This document shows, in pieces, positions 27,018-36,322 of a stretch of 64,000 nt of DNA (positions are counted from its first letter, which is position 1; every line of letters starts with the position of its first letter). The position numbers and the translations under genes are program-made. The notes below the pieces were generated by a model that did no database searches, was not told where the DNA came from, and was given only the letters and a program-made list of their open reading frames with translations. The DNA is from CAYONZ01 sp964405465 (GTDB lineage: Bacteria > Bdellovibrionota > Bdellovibrionia > Bdellovibrionales > JAMPXM01), in assembly GCA_964405465.1 (NCBI GenBank), contig CAYONZ010000011.1, forward strand, positions 12,444-76,443, given 5' to 3'.

Positions 27018-27127
27018 CTCTCTCTTTATCCTCTTGTTGTTCTTTCTTTGCTCTCATAGTGTTTTCGCTGTGTCCAAACAGTTTCGGTCAAATTTCATGT
27101 ACTGCAAATTCCGCCTTCGTAGCAAAT

Positions 27128-28018
27128 TTAATCTTCGTCCTCATCCTCGTTTGTTTCATTTCTTTCTGAGTCCATGTGACTTTCGTTGTGTTCACTTGAC
27201 TCGTTCTCTCCAAGTTGCAGAGTTTTGCCGAAGAGGTTGAGCGTTTGTGAGTTGCTGTCGTAGTTCTTAATTAAGGTACATGTGAATCCCGAAAAGAGAA
27301 GCACTAGTACAAGGGCAACTAAAGGGTAAGAGCTCTTGAGATGAACCTCTTCCGTTCGATCTTGTTCTGTTGATTTTTCTGATTCCTGGACTTTTCTTGA
27401 TGAACCTTCGTGGTGTTTTCTACCGTTGATCATTGCAAGTGCAATGATTTCTCCCGTTCGTGGTAGGTGGCGAAGTGTGTGCAATACGATTCCTGCGATA
27501 TGTGCAATGACGGTGATGAGAAATGCATTGGCAAAGAGCTCGTGAAGTTCTTCGAATACTTCTTTGCTCTGGTGGCCGATATTTTGTGACATTTGATACC
27601 CGGTGAAAGCTAGACCGATAGAAAAGAAGAACATCAGTAGAGCGGCCCATGCCGATGCCGGATTATGTGCCATGTGTTTTTGAATTGGGCCGCCAATAAA
27701 ACTTTTGAAGTAATCAAAAAGCTGCTTAGGGCTCAGGGGCATGGATGAAAAACGAGCCGTACGGCTGCCGACCAGCCCCCAGATGATTCGTAAAATCACG
27801 ACAAAGGCCAACATAAAGCCCAGAAGCATGTGATAAGAGAACACGGGGGATTCATCGTCAACCAACTGAGCAATACCGAATGCTGCCAAAAAAAGAAAGG
27901 CCATGAGCCAGTGTGAGACACGAACGGGAAGATCATAGACAAGTCGAGATTGTCCCTTGGCCTCACTTGGTCTATAGGCCTGCTGGTCGATGTGGTTTTC
28001 ATTGGTGGTTTTTTGCAT
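27128..28018 (-). CDS. Cytochrome b561-type membrane protein with acidic C-terminal tail
   Basis: Residues about 25-200 are a four-helix cytochrome b561 (bacterial/Ni-Fe hydrogenase b-type) with His in RVSHWLM, SYHMLLG, ELHELFAN and IAHIAGI as haem ligand candidates. A fifth hydrophobic segment (LVALVLVLLFSGFT) follows a charged linker, and the protein ends in a His/Glu/Asp-rich tail (NEDEDED). It would move electrons between a periplasmic donor and quinone. The divergent PepSY gene 298 bases away is a common partner type. The fifth helix with metal-binding-like tail is unusual. Confidence 0.85.
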   Translation of the reverse strand: MQKTTNENHIDQQAYRPSEAKGQSRLVYDLPVRVSHWLMAFLFLAAFGIAQLVDDESPVFSYHMLLGFMLAFVVILRIIWGLVGSRTARFSSMPLSPKQLFDYFKSFIGGPIQKHMAHNPASAWAALLMFFFSIGLAFTGYQMSQNIGHQSKEVFEELHELFANAFLITVIAHIAGIVLHTLRHLPRTGEIIALAMINGRKHHEGSSRKVQESEKSTEQDRTEEVHLKSSYPLVALVLVLLFSGFTCTLIKNYDSNSQTLNLFGKTLQLGENESSEHNESHMDSERNETNEDEDED

Positions 28019-28316
28019 TTGAGCATCTCCTTTAAAAGGTTTTATGAAACTAGAATCGGGCTCAATACAAGATTTGGCTATGGGACATATGTCGTACTCA
28101 TTTAAATTTAATTTGAGCTACGGTGTTGTAGAAACGCAATAGGTCGTGTGAGACATTTGACCGATTTGCATTCGTTAAAAAATGACGAGAATCAGATTGA
28201 GGCGTGAGTGAACATAGCGTTCAAGTCTGCCTTTCAACAATTTATGTTCGGTATAGATCGATAACCAAGGTGTTGGCCTCGGCTGTACGGAGCAGTACAA
28301 ACACAAAGGAGTGTTT

Positions 28317-28616
28317 ATGAAGGTGTCCAATGTATTCACAGGTGTACTATCGGCAAAAAGTCTTTTGTTGGTGGCCTTAACAATTGCCGTTTCAGGCACG
28401 GCGTTTGCCAAGAAAGATTGCACGGATCAGCCTAAAGACAAATGGATGAGTGAGGCTGATTTCAAAAAGAAGATGGAAGAACAAGGTTACAAAATTCGTA
28501 AGTTCAAACAACCTGGAACTTGTTATGAAATATACGGAACGAACAAAGACGGAAAGTCAGTCGAGATTTACTTCAACCCGGTTGATGCCAAAATCGTCAA
28601 AGAAGAAGTCGAGTAA
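28317..28616 (+). CDS. Small exported PepSY-domain protein
   Basis: The 99-residue product starts MKVSNVFTG at 28317, with AAAGGAG at 28305-28311. A signal peptide ends near GTAFA. The mature part is one PepSY-like domain (WMSEADFKKKMEEQGYKIRK, then YEIYGTNKDGKSVEIYF, NPVDAKIV) with two cysteines. PepSY proteins in this size class are periplasmic and often sit with cytochrome b561 genes, as here. The exact role (inhibitor, sensor or redox partner) is unknown. Confidence 0.85.
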   Translation: MKVSNVFTGVLSAKSLLLVALTIAVSGTAFAKKDCTDQPKDKWMSEADFKKKMEEQGYKIRKFKQPGTCYEIYGTNKDGKSVEIYFNPVDAKIVKEEVE

Positions 28617-28723
28617 TTCATGTTTAGACCATGCGTGGGATTGGCGCCTAAAGAAATGGAAGATATTCCGGTCGACCATTTACAAAGACGACAGCCCCAC
28701 GCTGTCCCGTTTGAAGCAAAGCC

Positions 28724-29494
28724 TTAGATATCAAATAAAAACAATTTACTATCAAAACGAATTCGCGATCCATAAATTCCTTGTTTGGTTCTTTTGCCAG
28801 CGCCGATAACCATTGTAATATGTGCGCCAGATCCAAGATTAAGAATTTTCTTTACTCTATGCGAATCAAATCCTTCCATCGGGCAACTGTCATAGCCTTT
28901 AGCTCGAAGAGCCAGCATTAGATTTTCGCAAGCCAGGGCCGAGGTCTTCATCGCCATCGAGGCCAGATCTTTTTTAGAAAACGGTCCTCGCGGTACCGGA
29001 CGAAAAAAACCTGTCACAAAAAATGTGATTCTTTTAATAAATCCAAGCGAGTTTAAAAATCCTTGTGGGTAGAGCATAGGAATCAACTTAGTATAATAAT
29101 TTCGAACTGATTTTGGTACTGAACCTTGTTTTTCGAATTCCTGCATCATCAGGTCGCTGTTTCGTTTCCAGGTGTCGGTTCTTGCGACACAAACAATGAG
29201 TTCTGCGGCTGTTGAAGCCGCTGGCTGTGAAAAACAGGCTTCTATAAGCTTTTGTTTTTTTTCTGGTGATCGCACGCGATAGAACTCCCAGGGTTGTAAG
29301 TTTGAAGAATTCGGCGCCAGCAAGGCGGCCTCGAAGACATCTTGCATATCTTGGTCACTGATTTTTTGCGATGTTTCGAAAACGCGAACACTGCGGCGAG
29401 ATCGAACGACTGTCATGAACTCTTGCCAGTTGGGGGTGACGTCGGGATCGTTGTGGGGAATTTCAAGCGGCTTATCGAAAATTGAATCAGACAT
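28724..29494 (-). CDS. Nitroreductase-family FMN oxidoreductase
   Basis: The protein begins MSDSIFDKPL and has the nitroreductase FMN-binding start VRSRRSVRVFE, then APNSSNLQPWEF and a late LALRAKGYDSCPMEGF motif. Members reduce nitro compounds or quinones with NAD(P)H in the cytoplasm. The ATG at 29494 has GGAG seven bases upstream; the ATG four codons earlier overlaps that site. It is divergent from the histidine kinase gene. Confidence 0.88.
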   Translation of the reverse strand: MSDSIFDKPLEIPHNDPDVTPNWQEFMTVVRSRRSVRVFETSQKISDQDMQDVFEAALLAPNSSNLQPWEFYRVRSPEKKQKLIEACFSQPAASTAAELIVCVARTDTWKRNSDLMMQEFEKQGSVPKSVRNYYTKLIPMLYPQGFLNSLGFIKRITFFVTGFFRPVPRGPFSKKDLASMAMKTSALACENLMLALRAKGYDSCPMEGFDSHRVKKILNLGSGAHITMVIGAGKRTKQGIYGSRIRFDSKLFLFDI

Positions 29495-29745
29495 TTCGGT
29501 CTCCATTTGGTTGCAAGTTCAGATGATGAGATCTTAACTCAGTTCGAGGTCAAGATCGTTGAATTATACTAAGCTGACTAGACAACCAGGTCATTCCATT
29601 TTTCTTCTCGCGACGTTCGACCAAATATGAGAGAAACCCAAAAAATGTAAACAATCGATTATTGCTTGCTCTGGTAAAACCTTTACAATTGAGTGTGGCT
29701 ATCTTTTGGAGAAGAAATAGGCTTTGAAAATGAAAGAGGTGAGGG

Positions 29746-31461
29746 GTGTTTTTTAAACAGCCATTGAGATTTACGACACAAATAGAATCGGGTATCCAAG
29801 AAACGCGCGAGGAGTTTTTTCGGAGTCTGTTGCTGATGATCAATCTATTTTGTATCGGCTACTTTATTCTCTATTTGGTTTTAGGGGTCAAGTTCTCAGG
29901 ATTCGTTATCGGAGTTGTGGCTTTTATTTGGTTGCCAGTGACCTTTTGGTTGAATCGAATTGGTTTTTACACCTTTGCCCGTTTTTCATTGATCATCGCG
30001 AGTTTGACAGCCATTAGTGCAGCACCATTCGGCATAAGAGAAACTGTATTTGCGGAGTGCTATTTTATTCCAGCGATGATGCTTGGTCTTTTGGTTTTCG
30101 AGGCCAATCAAAAGCTTGAACTTACGTTTGGTTCAATGGCACCGCTTTTTGCCTGGGCCGCAACTAGATGGGCACCCAGGCCTGAGTTTCCTGAATCATG
30201 GTATGCCCAAAATTTTCCTTCCGATTTTTTTCAGGTGTTTAATTTTATTGGTGCGTTTATTATCACCGGATATTTTCTCTATCAGTATGGTGAATTTCTA
30301 AATCAGCTAAGAAAAATTGCTTTACAAGAGCTTGAGCACTCTCGATCGATGGAGCGTTCTCTTGAAGAGGCTCAGCGGGTTGCAAAGATTGGCAATTGGG
30401 AATTCGATTTGCAATCGGGAAACCTGGTTTGGTCGAAAGAACAGTATCGAATGTTTGAGCTAGAAGGAGTTTCAGAGGCTGCACTTTACGAAGCTTATCG
30501 TGAAAAGTATCACCCCGAAGACTTGAAGCTCCTTGATCAAGCGATTCGGGATGCTGTTGAAAGAAAAAGCAACTTTCAATTTGAACATCGTATTATTTGT
30601 AAAAATGGTGAGATCCGCACGATCTTGGCCAAGGGGGGATCTAAGGTTGATGCGCAAGGTGTACCAATTAAACTGTATGGAACTGGTCAAGATATCACTG
30701 AACAAAAACGCACAGATGATTTGGTGAGAGAACAACAGGCCAAAGTCATTTTGAATTCGAAAATGGCTTCACTGGGTGAGATGGCTGCTGGCATAGCCCA
30801 TGAAATTAATAATCCACTTCAAGTTATTTCTGGAAAGGCTAATTTGCTGCAGAGGGCATGTGATCGGGGTCTAATGGACGCAGAACAGTTCAAGACTTCG
30901 CTGCAAAAAATTGAGTCAACCGCAAATCGAATTGCAAAAATAGTGAAAGGCCTTCGTACCTTCTCTCGAGATGCAGATGCAGATCCGATGCAATTGACCA
31001 GTGTGAAACAGATTGTGGAGGAGGTTTTTGATTTGAGTAAAGAACGACTACGGAACAACGACATTGAAATCAGACTTGAAGTCGAAGACGAAATTGAGAT
31101 TGAGTGTCGTGCGACGCAGATTGAACAGGTAATCTTAAACCTGGTGAACAATGCCTATGATGCTGTCCTTCACTATACTGATCGATGGATTGAGGTTCGC
31201 ACCAAGAAGACCGAAGATCGCGTCCAGATTTCAGTGACTGATTCGGGTCGTGGTATAAATGCTGAGATTGTCGATAAGATGATGCAGCCATTTTTTACGA
31301 CGAAAGAGATCGGCAAGGGCACGGGACTTGGCCTGAGTATTTCTCAAGGCATTGCGGCCAATCACTCGGGACGACTTTTCTATGAAACCAAAAACGGGCA
31401 TACTTCATTTGTTGTAGATCTTCCGATCCAACAAGCGCTTGCGGCTCAGCGTCCGGCCTAA
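29746..31461 (+). CDS. Membrane PAS-domain sensor histidine kinase
   Basis: Six or so N-terminal hydrophobic helices (residues about 25-185) form a membrane sensor, followed by a short helix, a PAS domain (IGNWEFDLQSGNLVWS to GTGQDITEQK), a HisKA domain with GEMAAGIAHEINNPLQ (His352) and an HATPase_c domain with NLVNNAYDAV, DSGRGI and GTGLGLSIS. The kinase core is of the NtrB-like HEINNPL type. No response regulator is adjacent. The start is GTG at 29746 after AAAGAGGTGAGG. Confidence 0.9.
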   Translation: MFFKQPLRFTTQIESGIQETREEFFRSLLLMINLFCIGYFILYLVLGVKFSGFVIGVVAFIWLPVTFWLNRIGFYTFARFSLIIASLTAISAAPFGIRETVFAECYFIPAMMLGLLVFEANQKLELTFGSMAPLFAWAATRWAPRPEFPESWYAQNFPSDFFQVFNFIGAFIITGYFLYQYGEFLNQLRKIALQELEHSRSMERSLEEAQRVAKIGNWEFDLQSGNLVWSKEQYRMFELEGVSEAALYEAYREKYHPEDLKLLDQAIRDAVERKSNFQFEHRIICKNGEIRTILAKGGSKVDAQGVPIKLYGTGQDITEQKRTDDLVREQQAKVILNSKMASLGEMAAGIAHEINNPLQVISGKANLLQRACDRGLMDAEQFKTSLQKIESTANRIAKIVKGLRTFSRDADADPMQLTSVKQIVEEVFDLSKERLRNNDIEIRLEVEDEIEIECRATQIEQVILNLVNNAYDAVLHYTDRWIEVRTKKTEDRVQISVTDSGRGINAEIVDKMMQPFFTTKEIGKGTGLGLSISQGIAANHSGRLFYETKNGHTSFVVDLPIQQALAAQRPA

Positions 31462-31471
31462 GGCGCTTGCG

Positions 31472-31873
31472 CTAGATGACTCCTTTGGACTTGAGAAATT
31501 CTGCATATTTTCGATCTTCGACACAGATATGCTGAATCAGCCAATCGTTCATTTCCGCCAATACGACGCTCAAGAGTGGTGTGTTTCCAGAAAGTGCGGC
31601 TTCCTTAAAGCGTGCTATTTTTTCGCGAAACAGTCGGTGTTGCTCGAGGTGTCCAGGCTCCTCGGTGTAACCGTGTTCTTTAAGCAGTCGTTCCTCGTAT
31701 GCGAAATGAAACTGCGAGTAGGCCAACATATCGTAGAGTGCTTCGTGAACCTGTTGCTCTTTATTTGGCAAGCGAATGCCGGCGAGCAGTACGTTCATTA
31801 TCTCAATCCATTTTTTATGTTGATCATCGATGGTGGCGATTCCTAGTTTGAGTTGGTCATTCCATTCGATCAT
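31472..31873 (-). CDS. Bacteriohemerythrin
   Basis: The 133-residue four-helix protein keeps the di-iron ligands: His in DDQHKKW, His and Glu in FHFAYEE, two His in HLEQHRLF and His/Asp in HICVED. It binds oxygen reversibly in the cytoplasm. It follows the cheD-cheB gene after 66 bases on the same strand and is probably the last gene of the chemosensory operon, which suggests an oxygen delivery or oxygen-taxis link. It converges on the histidine kinase gene. Confidence 0.93.
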   Translation of the reverse strand: MIEWNDQLKLGIATIDDQHKKWIEIMNVLLAGIRLPNKEQQVHEALYDMLAYSQFHFAYEERLLKEHGYTEEPGHLEQHRLFREKIARFKEAALSGNTPLLSVVLAEMNDWLIQHICVEDRKYAEFLKSKGVI

Positions 31874-31939
31874 ATTACAATCCTTGATTGAATTTTAGGG
31901 CACAGCTAAGGTTTGGGTGATGATATTTCTTTATTTGAA

Positions 31940-33553
31940 TCATGCGGCGGTCCGTTTCCATTTTGAAATGAGTGCCGAAGCGATTTGGTCGAGAGGTAGC
32001 GTTTGTTGTGCAGCCCCTAATTCGATGGCAGATTTCGGCATTCCAAATACCACAGAGGTAGATTCATCTTGCGCAATAGTGAATGCTCCAGAATTTCTAA
32101 GTGTGAGCAATTCACGTGCGCCATCACTCCCCATTCCCGTAAGTAGGGCTGCAGACTTCTTCACCTCTTGAACTTTTGCAAAGGATCGAAATAGAAAGTC
32201 AACCGAGGGTTTGAATCTGTTTTCAGGAGCTTCATCTGAAAGTTGTATCTTATAAATACTTCCTTTTTGAGACACGGCCATTTGTTGGCCTCCTGGCGCA
32301 ATATACACACAGCCGTTTCTGATGACCTCGCTTTGTTCAGCTTCTTTGACCTGAAAAGAGCAGAGTTCGTTCAGCCGATCGGCGAAGCTTTTGGTGAATG
32401 CGGCAGGCATATGTTGCACGATTAGAATCGGCGGAATATTCTCCGGTAGAGAAGAGAGAAGCTCTTTAAGAGCCTCGGTTCCCCCAGTGGATGCCCCAAT
32501 TGCGATCATTTGGGAAATCTTCTGCATTTCTGAAGAAATACTGAGGTGATTCTTTCTCGATTTCTTTGTTGCATGTTGTTCTTCAGTCTCTTCTGTTGTG
32601 GAATCTAAGATTAGATTTTTAGAAGGTCTGGCTAGAGATCTCCCCGAAATTTTTTTTGGTCGCAGTTTCTCCACGTTGACTTCCGAAGCCATCTTTATTT
32701 TAGCAATGAGGGTTTCGGCATGTTCCTGAAAACGGGCCAGTTCTGGCTTTTGCACATAATCAAGCGCACCAGCATCGAGGGCATTCATGACGGGTCCGGT
32801 GTCTTTTAGGTGGCAATCCGAAACAATGATCACAGGCATCGGATGTTCACTCATAAGTTCACGTAAATAGATGTTTCCATTTTTTTTTGGCATATGCAGA
32901 TCAAGCGTCATGACGTCTGGCTTTAGATTTTCTCGTAAACGCTCTGCCTCTATGGGATCCTCGGCTTCTCCCACGATTTCGATTTGTGGATCGCTGGAGA
33001 TGACGGCTCGCAAGATTTTGCGAACTGATTGAGAGTCATCGACAATCAGAACTTTGATTTTATTTTTCTTCTTGGTTTCCAGACCTTCTGAAAATTCACT
33101 TTCCATTTTGAGACGCAGTTCTCCAGTACTAGAATAGAATTCGATGGTGCGACCACAATTCCCACCGATGGATTCAGCAACTATTGGAATGGCAAATTTT
33201 TGTAGAAGGTCTTTTGCTATTTGAATATTTCTCTCACCAACTGTAGGACCCTGCGAATCAGTTTTCATTCTTGCTCCTCCCACGATTTTTGCTTGGAGAT
33301 GCAGAGGATGGCTGCCAAGTTCCTTGAACCGTTTCAACATCGCTGTGAGGGAAGTGTCTCCAAAATTGAGGGGATGGCTTATCGAAGCAGATGGATTGGA
33401 TTCGGGTAGTAGATAGTGATTCATCCCTCCGATTTTTTTTTGGTTGTCGAAAATGCACACAGCAACACAACTTCCGAGAACAGTTCCTAACACTTCGCCG
33501 TTTTGAGTGACTTTTAGTTCCCCTGACTTTAGGTGAAGTATTGGTTTTCGCAT
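31940..33553 (-). CDS. CheD-CheB fusion: glutamine deamidase plus receiver and methylesterase
   Basis: One 537-residue chain holds three domains. Residues about 1-165 are CheD with LGSCVAVC (catalytic Cys) and GGMNHYLLP (His). About 175-300 is a CheY-like receiver with VDDS, phosphoacceptor Asp in TLDLHMP and Lys in VQKPE. About 350-535 is the CheB methylesterase with GASTGG (Ser), QHMP (His) and GMGSDGA (Asp). All catalytic residues are kept, so both deamidation and demethylation of chemoreceptors should work. ATG at 33553 lies 4 bases after the cheR stop with AGAAGG upstream; the longer open frame overlaps cheR. Confidence 0.93.
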   Translation of the reverse strand: MRKPILHLKSGELKVTQNGEVLGTVLGSCVAVCIFDNQKKIGGMNHYLLPESNPSASISHPLNFGDTSLTAMLKRFKELGSHPLHLQAKIVGGARMKTDSQGPTVGERNIQIAKDLLQKFAIPIVAESIGGNCGRTIEFYSSTGELRLKMESEFSEGLETKKKNKIKVLIVDDSQSVRKILRAVISSDPQIEIVGEAEDPIEAERLRENLKPDVMTLDLHMPKKNGNIYLRELMSEHPMPVIIVSDCHLKDTGPVMNALDAGALDYVQKPELARFQEHAETLIAKIKMASEVNVEKLRPKKISGRSLARPSKNLILDSTTEETEEQHATKKSRKNHLSISSEMQKISQMIAIGASTGGTEALKELLSSLPENIPPILIVQHMPAAFTKSFADRLNELCSFQVKEAEQSEVIRNGCVYIAPGGQQMAVSQKGSIYKIQLSDEAPENRFKPSVDFLFRSFAKVQEVKKSAALLTGMGSDGARELLTLRNSGAFTIAQDESTSVVFGMPKSAIELGAAQQTLPLDQIASALISKWKRTAA

Positions 33554-33557
33554 AATG

Positions 33558-34430
33558 CTACCTTCTATGCCGATAGACCGCTTCTGAGACTTGGTCGAGA
33601 GGAAGGGAAAGTCCATTGAGGCTTTCGGAGTGTCCAATGAAGATAAGGCCCCCTGGCTTTAGGTTGCGGAGCAATCGTTTGATAACTGTCTCAATGGTGG
33701 GTCGGGTGAAGTAGATGAGAACATTTCGTAAAAAGATGATGTCAAACTGCATTTCTACAGGCATCTGACTTTCGATCAAATTGTACTGTCTAAACTTGGT
33801 TCGATCGCGAAGCTGTCGGCAAACAGTGACCTCGTCTTTCGCAGTGTTTGTGAAGTACTTCAGGCGCAAGTGAACAGGAACTTGTTCCTCGACAATTGCT
33901 TTTTTGTAGGTGGCAGACGCAGCTTTCTGCAGTACTTCTGTGTCGATATCAGTACCCAGAATTCGATAGTTAGCCAGTTTGGGAAAATACTCCTCAATCG
34001 TCATCGCTAAAGAGTAGATCTCTTCGCCCGTTGAGCTTGCAGCTGACCAAATGTAAATAGTCTGATCTGAGCCCTTTCTTTTTTCATTGATAAGATTAGG
34101 AATCACGCTATCTACCAGATATCTAAAGTGTCGAGGTTCCCGAAACCAGTCTGTCTTGTTTGTCGTCATGCAATTAATGAAAATATCGAATTCTTCGTCA
34201 GACTCCTTGATGAGTTTCAGATATTTTGAAAATGAAGAGAGTTGCAAAGCATTGAGCCGTTTTAGAAGTCGTGATTCAACTAAAGAATATTTATTTTCAC
34301 CCAGTTCAATTCCCGTGTTTTCTTCCAAGATTTGGCGAAGCTGCTCATACACTGAGCTTGTAAGTGTTGCACTTAGCTTTGTTGATTGGGAGGGGTTGTT
34401 TTCTGCATGAACCTTGCGATGTGCCACCAT
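33558..34430 (-). CDS. cheR: Chemotaxis protein methyltransferase CheR
   Basis: The 290-residue protein has the CheR N-terminal helical domain (residues about 25-85) and a SAM-dependent methyltransferase domain with SAASSTGEEIYSLAM, LGTDID and FIGHSES. It methylates glutamates of the adjacent chemoreceptor. Its ATG lies two bases after the cheA stop codon, and its stop is four bases before the cheD-cheB start. No extra TPR region is present. Confidence 0.95.
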   Translation of the reverse strand: MVAHRKVHAENNPSQSTKLSATLTSSVYEQLRQILEENTGIELGENKYSLVESRLLKRLNALQLSSFSKYLKLIKESDEEFDIFINCMTTNKTDWFREPRHFRYLVDSVIPNLINEKRKGSDQTIYIWSAASSTGEEIYSLAMTIEEYFPKLANYRILGTDIDTEVLQKAASATYKKAIVEEQVPVHLRLKYFTNTAKDEVTVCRQLRDRTKFRQYNLIESQMPVEMQFDIIFLRNVLIYFTRPTIETVIKRLLRNLKPGGLIFIGHSESLNGLSLPLDQVSEAVYRHRR

Positions 34431-34432
34431 AT

Positions 34433-36313
34433 TTATGCCGCCAAACTTTGCGAATTGAGAAGGGCAGGAACATCCAAAATGACAGCAGCACTACCATCTC
34501 CAAGAATGGTGGCTCCAGCGGCACCCTTTAGAGACTTGACCTCAGGGCCAAGAGACTTGTGTACGATACGCTGCTGACCTATGACCTCGTCGACCAAGAG
34601 TGCGCGTTTGGTTTCTCCTGTCCGTGTGACAACCAGAGTTGGCTTTATTGTGTTTGAATTTGAAATCGTTGTTGGTAAATCATTTTGAATTCGAAGCCTT
34701 TCATTTAGGTCAACGAATGGCATGATCACTCCGTCTAATTCAATTACTTTTTCTCTGGACTGACTGACTACCCGAAGACAGTCCTTCGGCATGGTTAAAA
34801 AGCGTTCAACATCAGAGTTGGGAATCACATAGAGTTGCCCTGATACTTTAACGATGACTCCATTGAAAATTGCGAGAGTAAGTGGAAGGCGAATCACGAA
34901 CTTGGTGCCGCGACCAAGCTGTGATTCGATCGAGCAAACACCTTTGAGTTGGCGAATTGAGTCCTTTACGACATTCATTCCCACGCCACGTCCAGAGATG
35001 TCAGTCGCGGCGTCTCTTGTTGAGAAGCCATTTGCATAGATGAGGTCGTAGGTTTCAGCTTCAGTGAGTTTCGCATCAGCTTTTATAAGACCAGACTTTA
35101 CAGCTTTGCTGAAGATTCTTTCGCGATCCAGGCCCTTACCGTCATCTTCAATTTCGAGATAGAAGTATCCGCCTTTGCGAAATCCGCGAAGAGTAATCTT
35201 TCCACACGGATTCTTTCCTTTGGAGATGCGTTCTTGTTCTGCTTCAAGTCCATGATCGACTGCATTTCGAATCATATGAGTCAGCGGGTCAGCAAGAGCC
35301 TCGGCAATAGTTTTATCGATTTCATTATCTTGGCCATCGGAGATGAATTCAATTTTTTTGTTTACAGAGACAGCGGTGTCGCGAGCCGTTCGTTCCATTC
35401 GCGAAAAGAGCTGTCTGAGGCTGACCATACGAAGAGCGAGAGTCGTCTGCTGAAGATCGTAAGTCAGCTTGTTAAGTTGGTTGATCGTTCGGAGGGCTTG
35501 TTCCTGATTTTTTTCAAGGTCATATTTGAGATGGTCGAGTGTCGCCTGAAGAATGACCTGCTCGCCAAAGTTGTTCAGTAGGTCTTCAATTTTTTGCAGT
35601 GAGACTCTGACAAAGTCATCTTGTTTTGGCTTGTTTATGATGGCCGTTCCGGCTGCTGCCCCATTTGTCCCAAGGGAGTTCATAGAAGATTGAGCGGATA
35701 TTGACTGCGCAGCTTGCATTGGAATCTGCTCGGCGGCCTGGCTTGCGACAGGTGGGTTTTCTTTAGAGATCACGGTCTCATATGATGAAATAGCATCCGC
35801 ATGCGCTGGGTGTTGGATGGAAGAGTGATCGATCGAGGTCACCATCGTTGTCGCAATTGAGCCATTCACACTAGATTGGAATGTATCTGGAGAAGGGGTG
35901 GGCGACGAGATCTTGGTATCTTGCTTTTGTACTTCGCTCAAGAGATATAGTACTTCTCGGTGATCAAGTACGGCATTGTGATCTTGCATGAGAATTTCAA
36001 TATCTTTTTTGAGCCTGTCGCCACAGGCGAGTAAAACTCCGACTCTCTCGGTGGTGAGATGAATTTCTTTTGCACGGATGGCGACCAATAACGATTCGGC
36101 CTGGTGAGCAAGTGAGGAGATTTCGTTAAAACCTACCGATTTTCCTCCTCCCTTGAGATTGTGCATCACCCGAAAGAGTGCATCAAAGGCTTCAACGTCA
36201 GACTGATTTTTTTCGAGACTCAATAGATAGGTTTCGACTTTATCGAGAAGATCACAGGCTTCGATCAAAAAACATTCTTTAATTTCCTTTAACAGTGTGT
36301 CTTGTATCGCCAT
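34433..36313 (-). CDS. cheA: Chemotaxis histidine kinase CheA
   Basis: Domains in order: HPt with phosphorylated His51 in MHNLKGGGKSVGF; a 110-residue Ala/Gln/Ser/Pro-rich linker where the CheY-binding P2 domain would normally be; P3 dimerisation; HATPase (MIRNAVDHGLE, DDGKGLD, SGRGVGMNVV); and a CheW-like P5. It phosphorylates the receiver of CheB and some distant CheY. Absence of P2 is a visible difference from the E. coli type. It lies in the middle of the che operon. Confidence 0.95.
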   Translation of the reverse strand: MAIQDTLLKEIKECFLIEACDLLDKVETYLLSLEKNQSDVEAFDALFRVMHNLKGGGKSVGFNEISSLAHQAESLLVAIRAKEIHLTTERVGVLLACGDRLKKDIEILMQDHNAVLDHREVLYLLSEVQKQDTKISSPTPSPDTFQSSVNGSIATTMVTSIDHSSIQHPAHADAISSYETVISKENPPVASQAAEQIPMQAAQSISAQSSMNSLGTNGAAAGTAIINKPKQDDFVRVSLQKIEDLLNNFGEQVILQATLDHLKYDLEKNQEQALRTINQLNKLTYDLQQTTLALRMVSLRQLFSRMERTARDTAVSVNKKIEFISDGQDNEIDKTIAEALADPLTHMIRNAVDHGLEAEQERISKGKNPCGKITLRGFRKGGYFYLEIEDDGKGLDRERIFSKAVKSGLIKADAKLTEAETYDLIYANGFSTRDAATDISGRGVGMNVVKDSIRQLKGVCSIESQLGRGTKFVIRLPLTLAIFNGVIVKVSGQLYVIPNSDVERFLTMPKDCLRVVSQSREKVIELDGVIMPFVDLNERLRIQNDLPTTISNSNTIKPTLVVTRTGETKRALLVDEVIGQQRIVHKSLGPEVKSLKGAAGATILGDGSAAVILDVPALLNSQSLAA

Positions 36314-36322
36314 AAATAGCTT

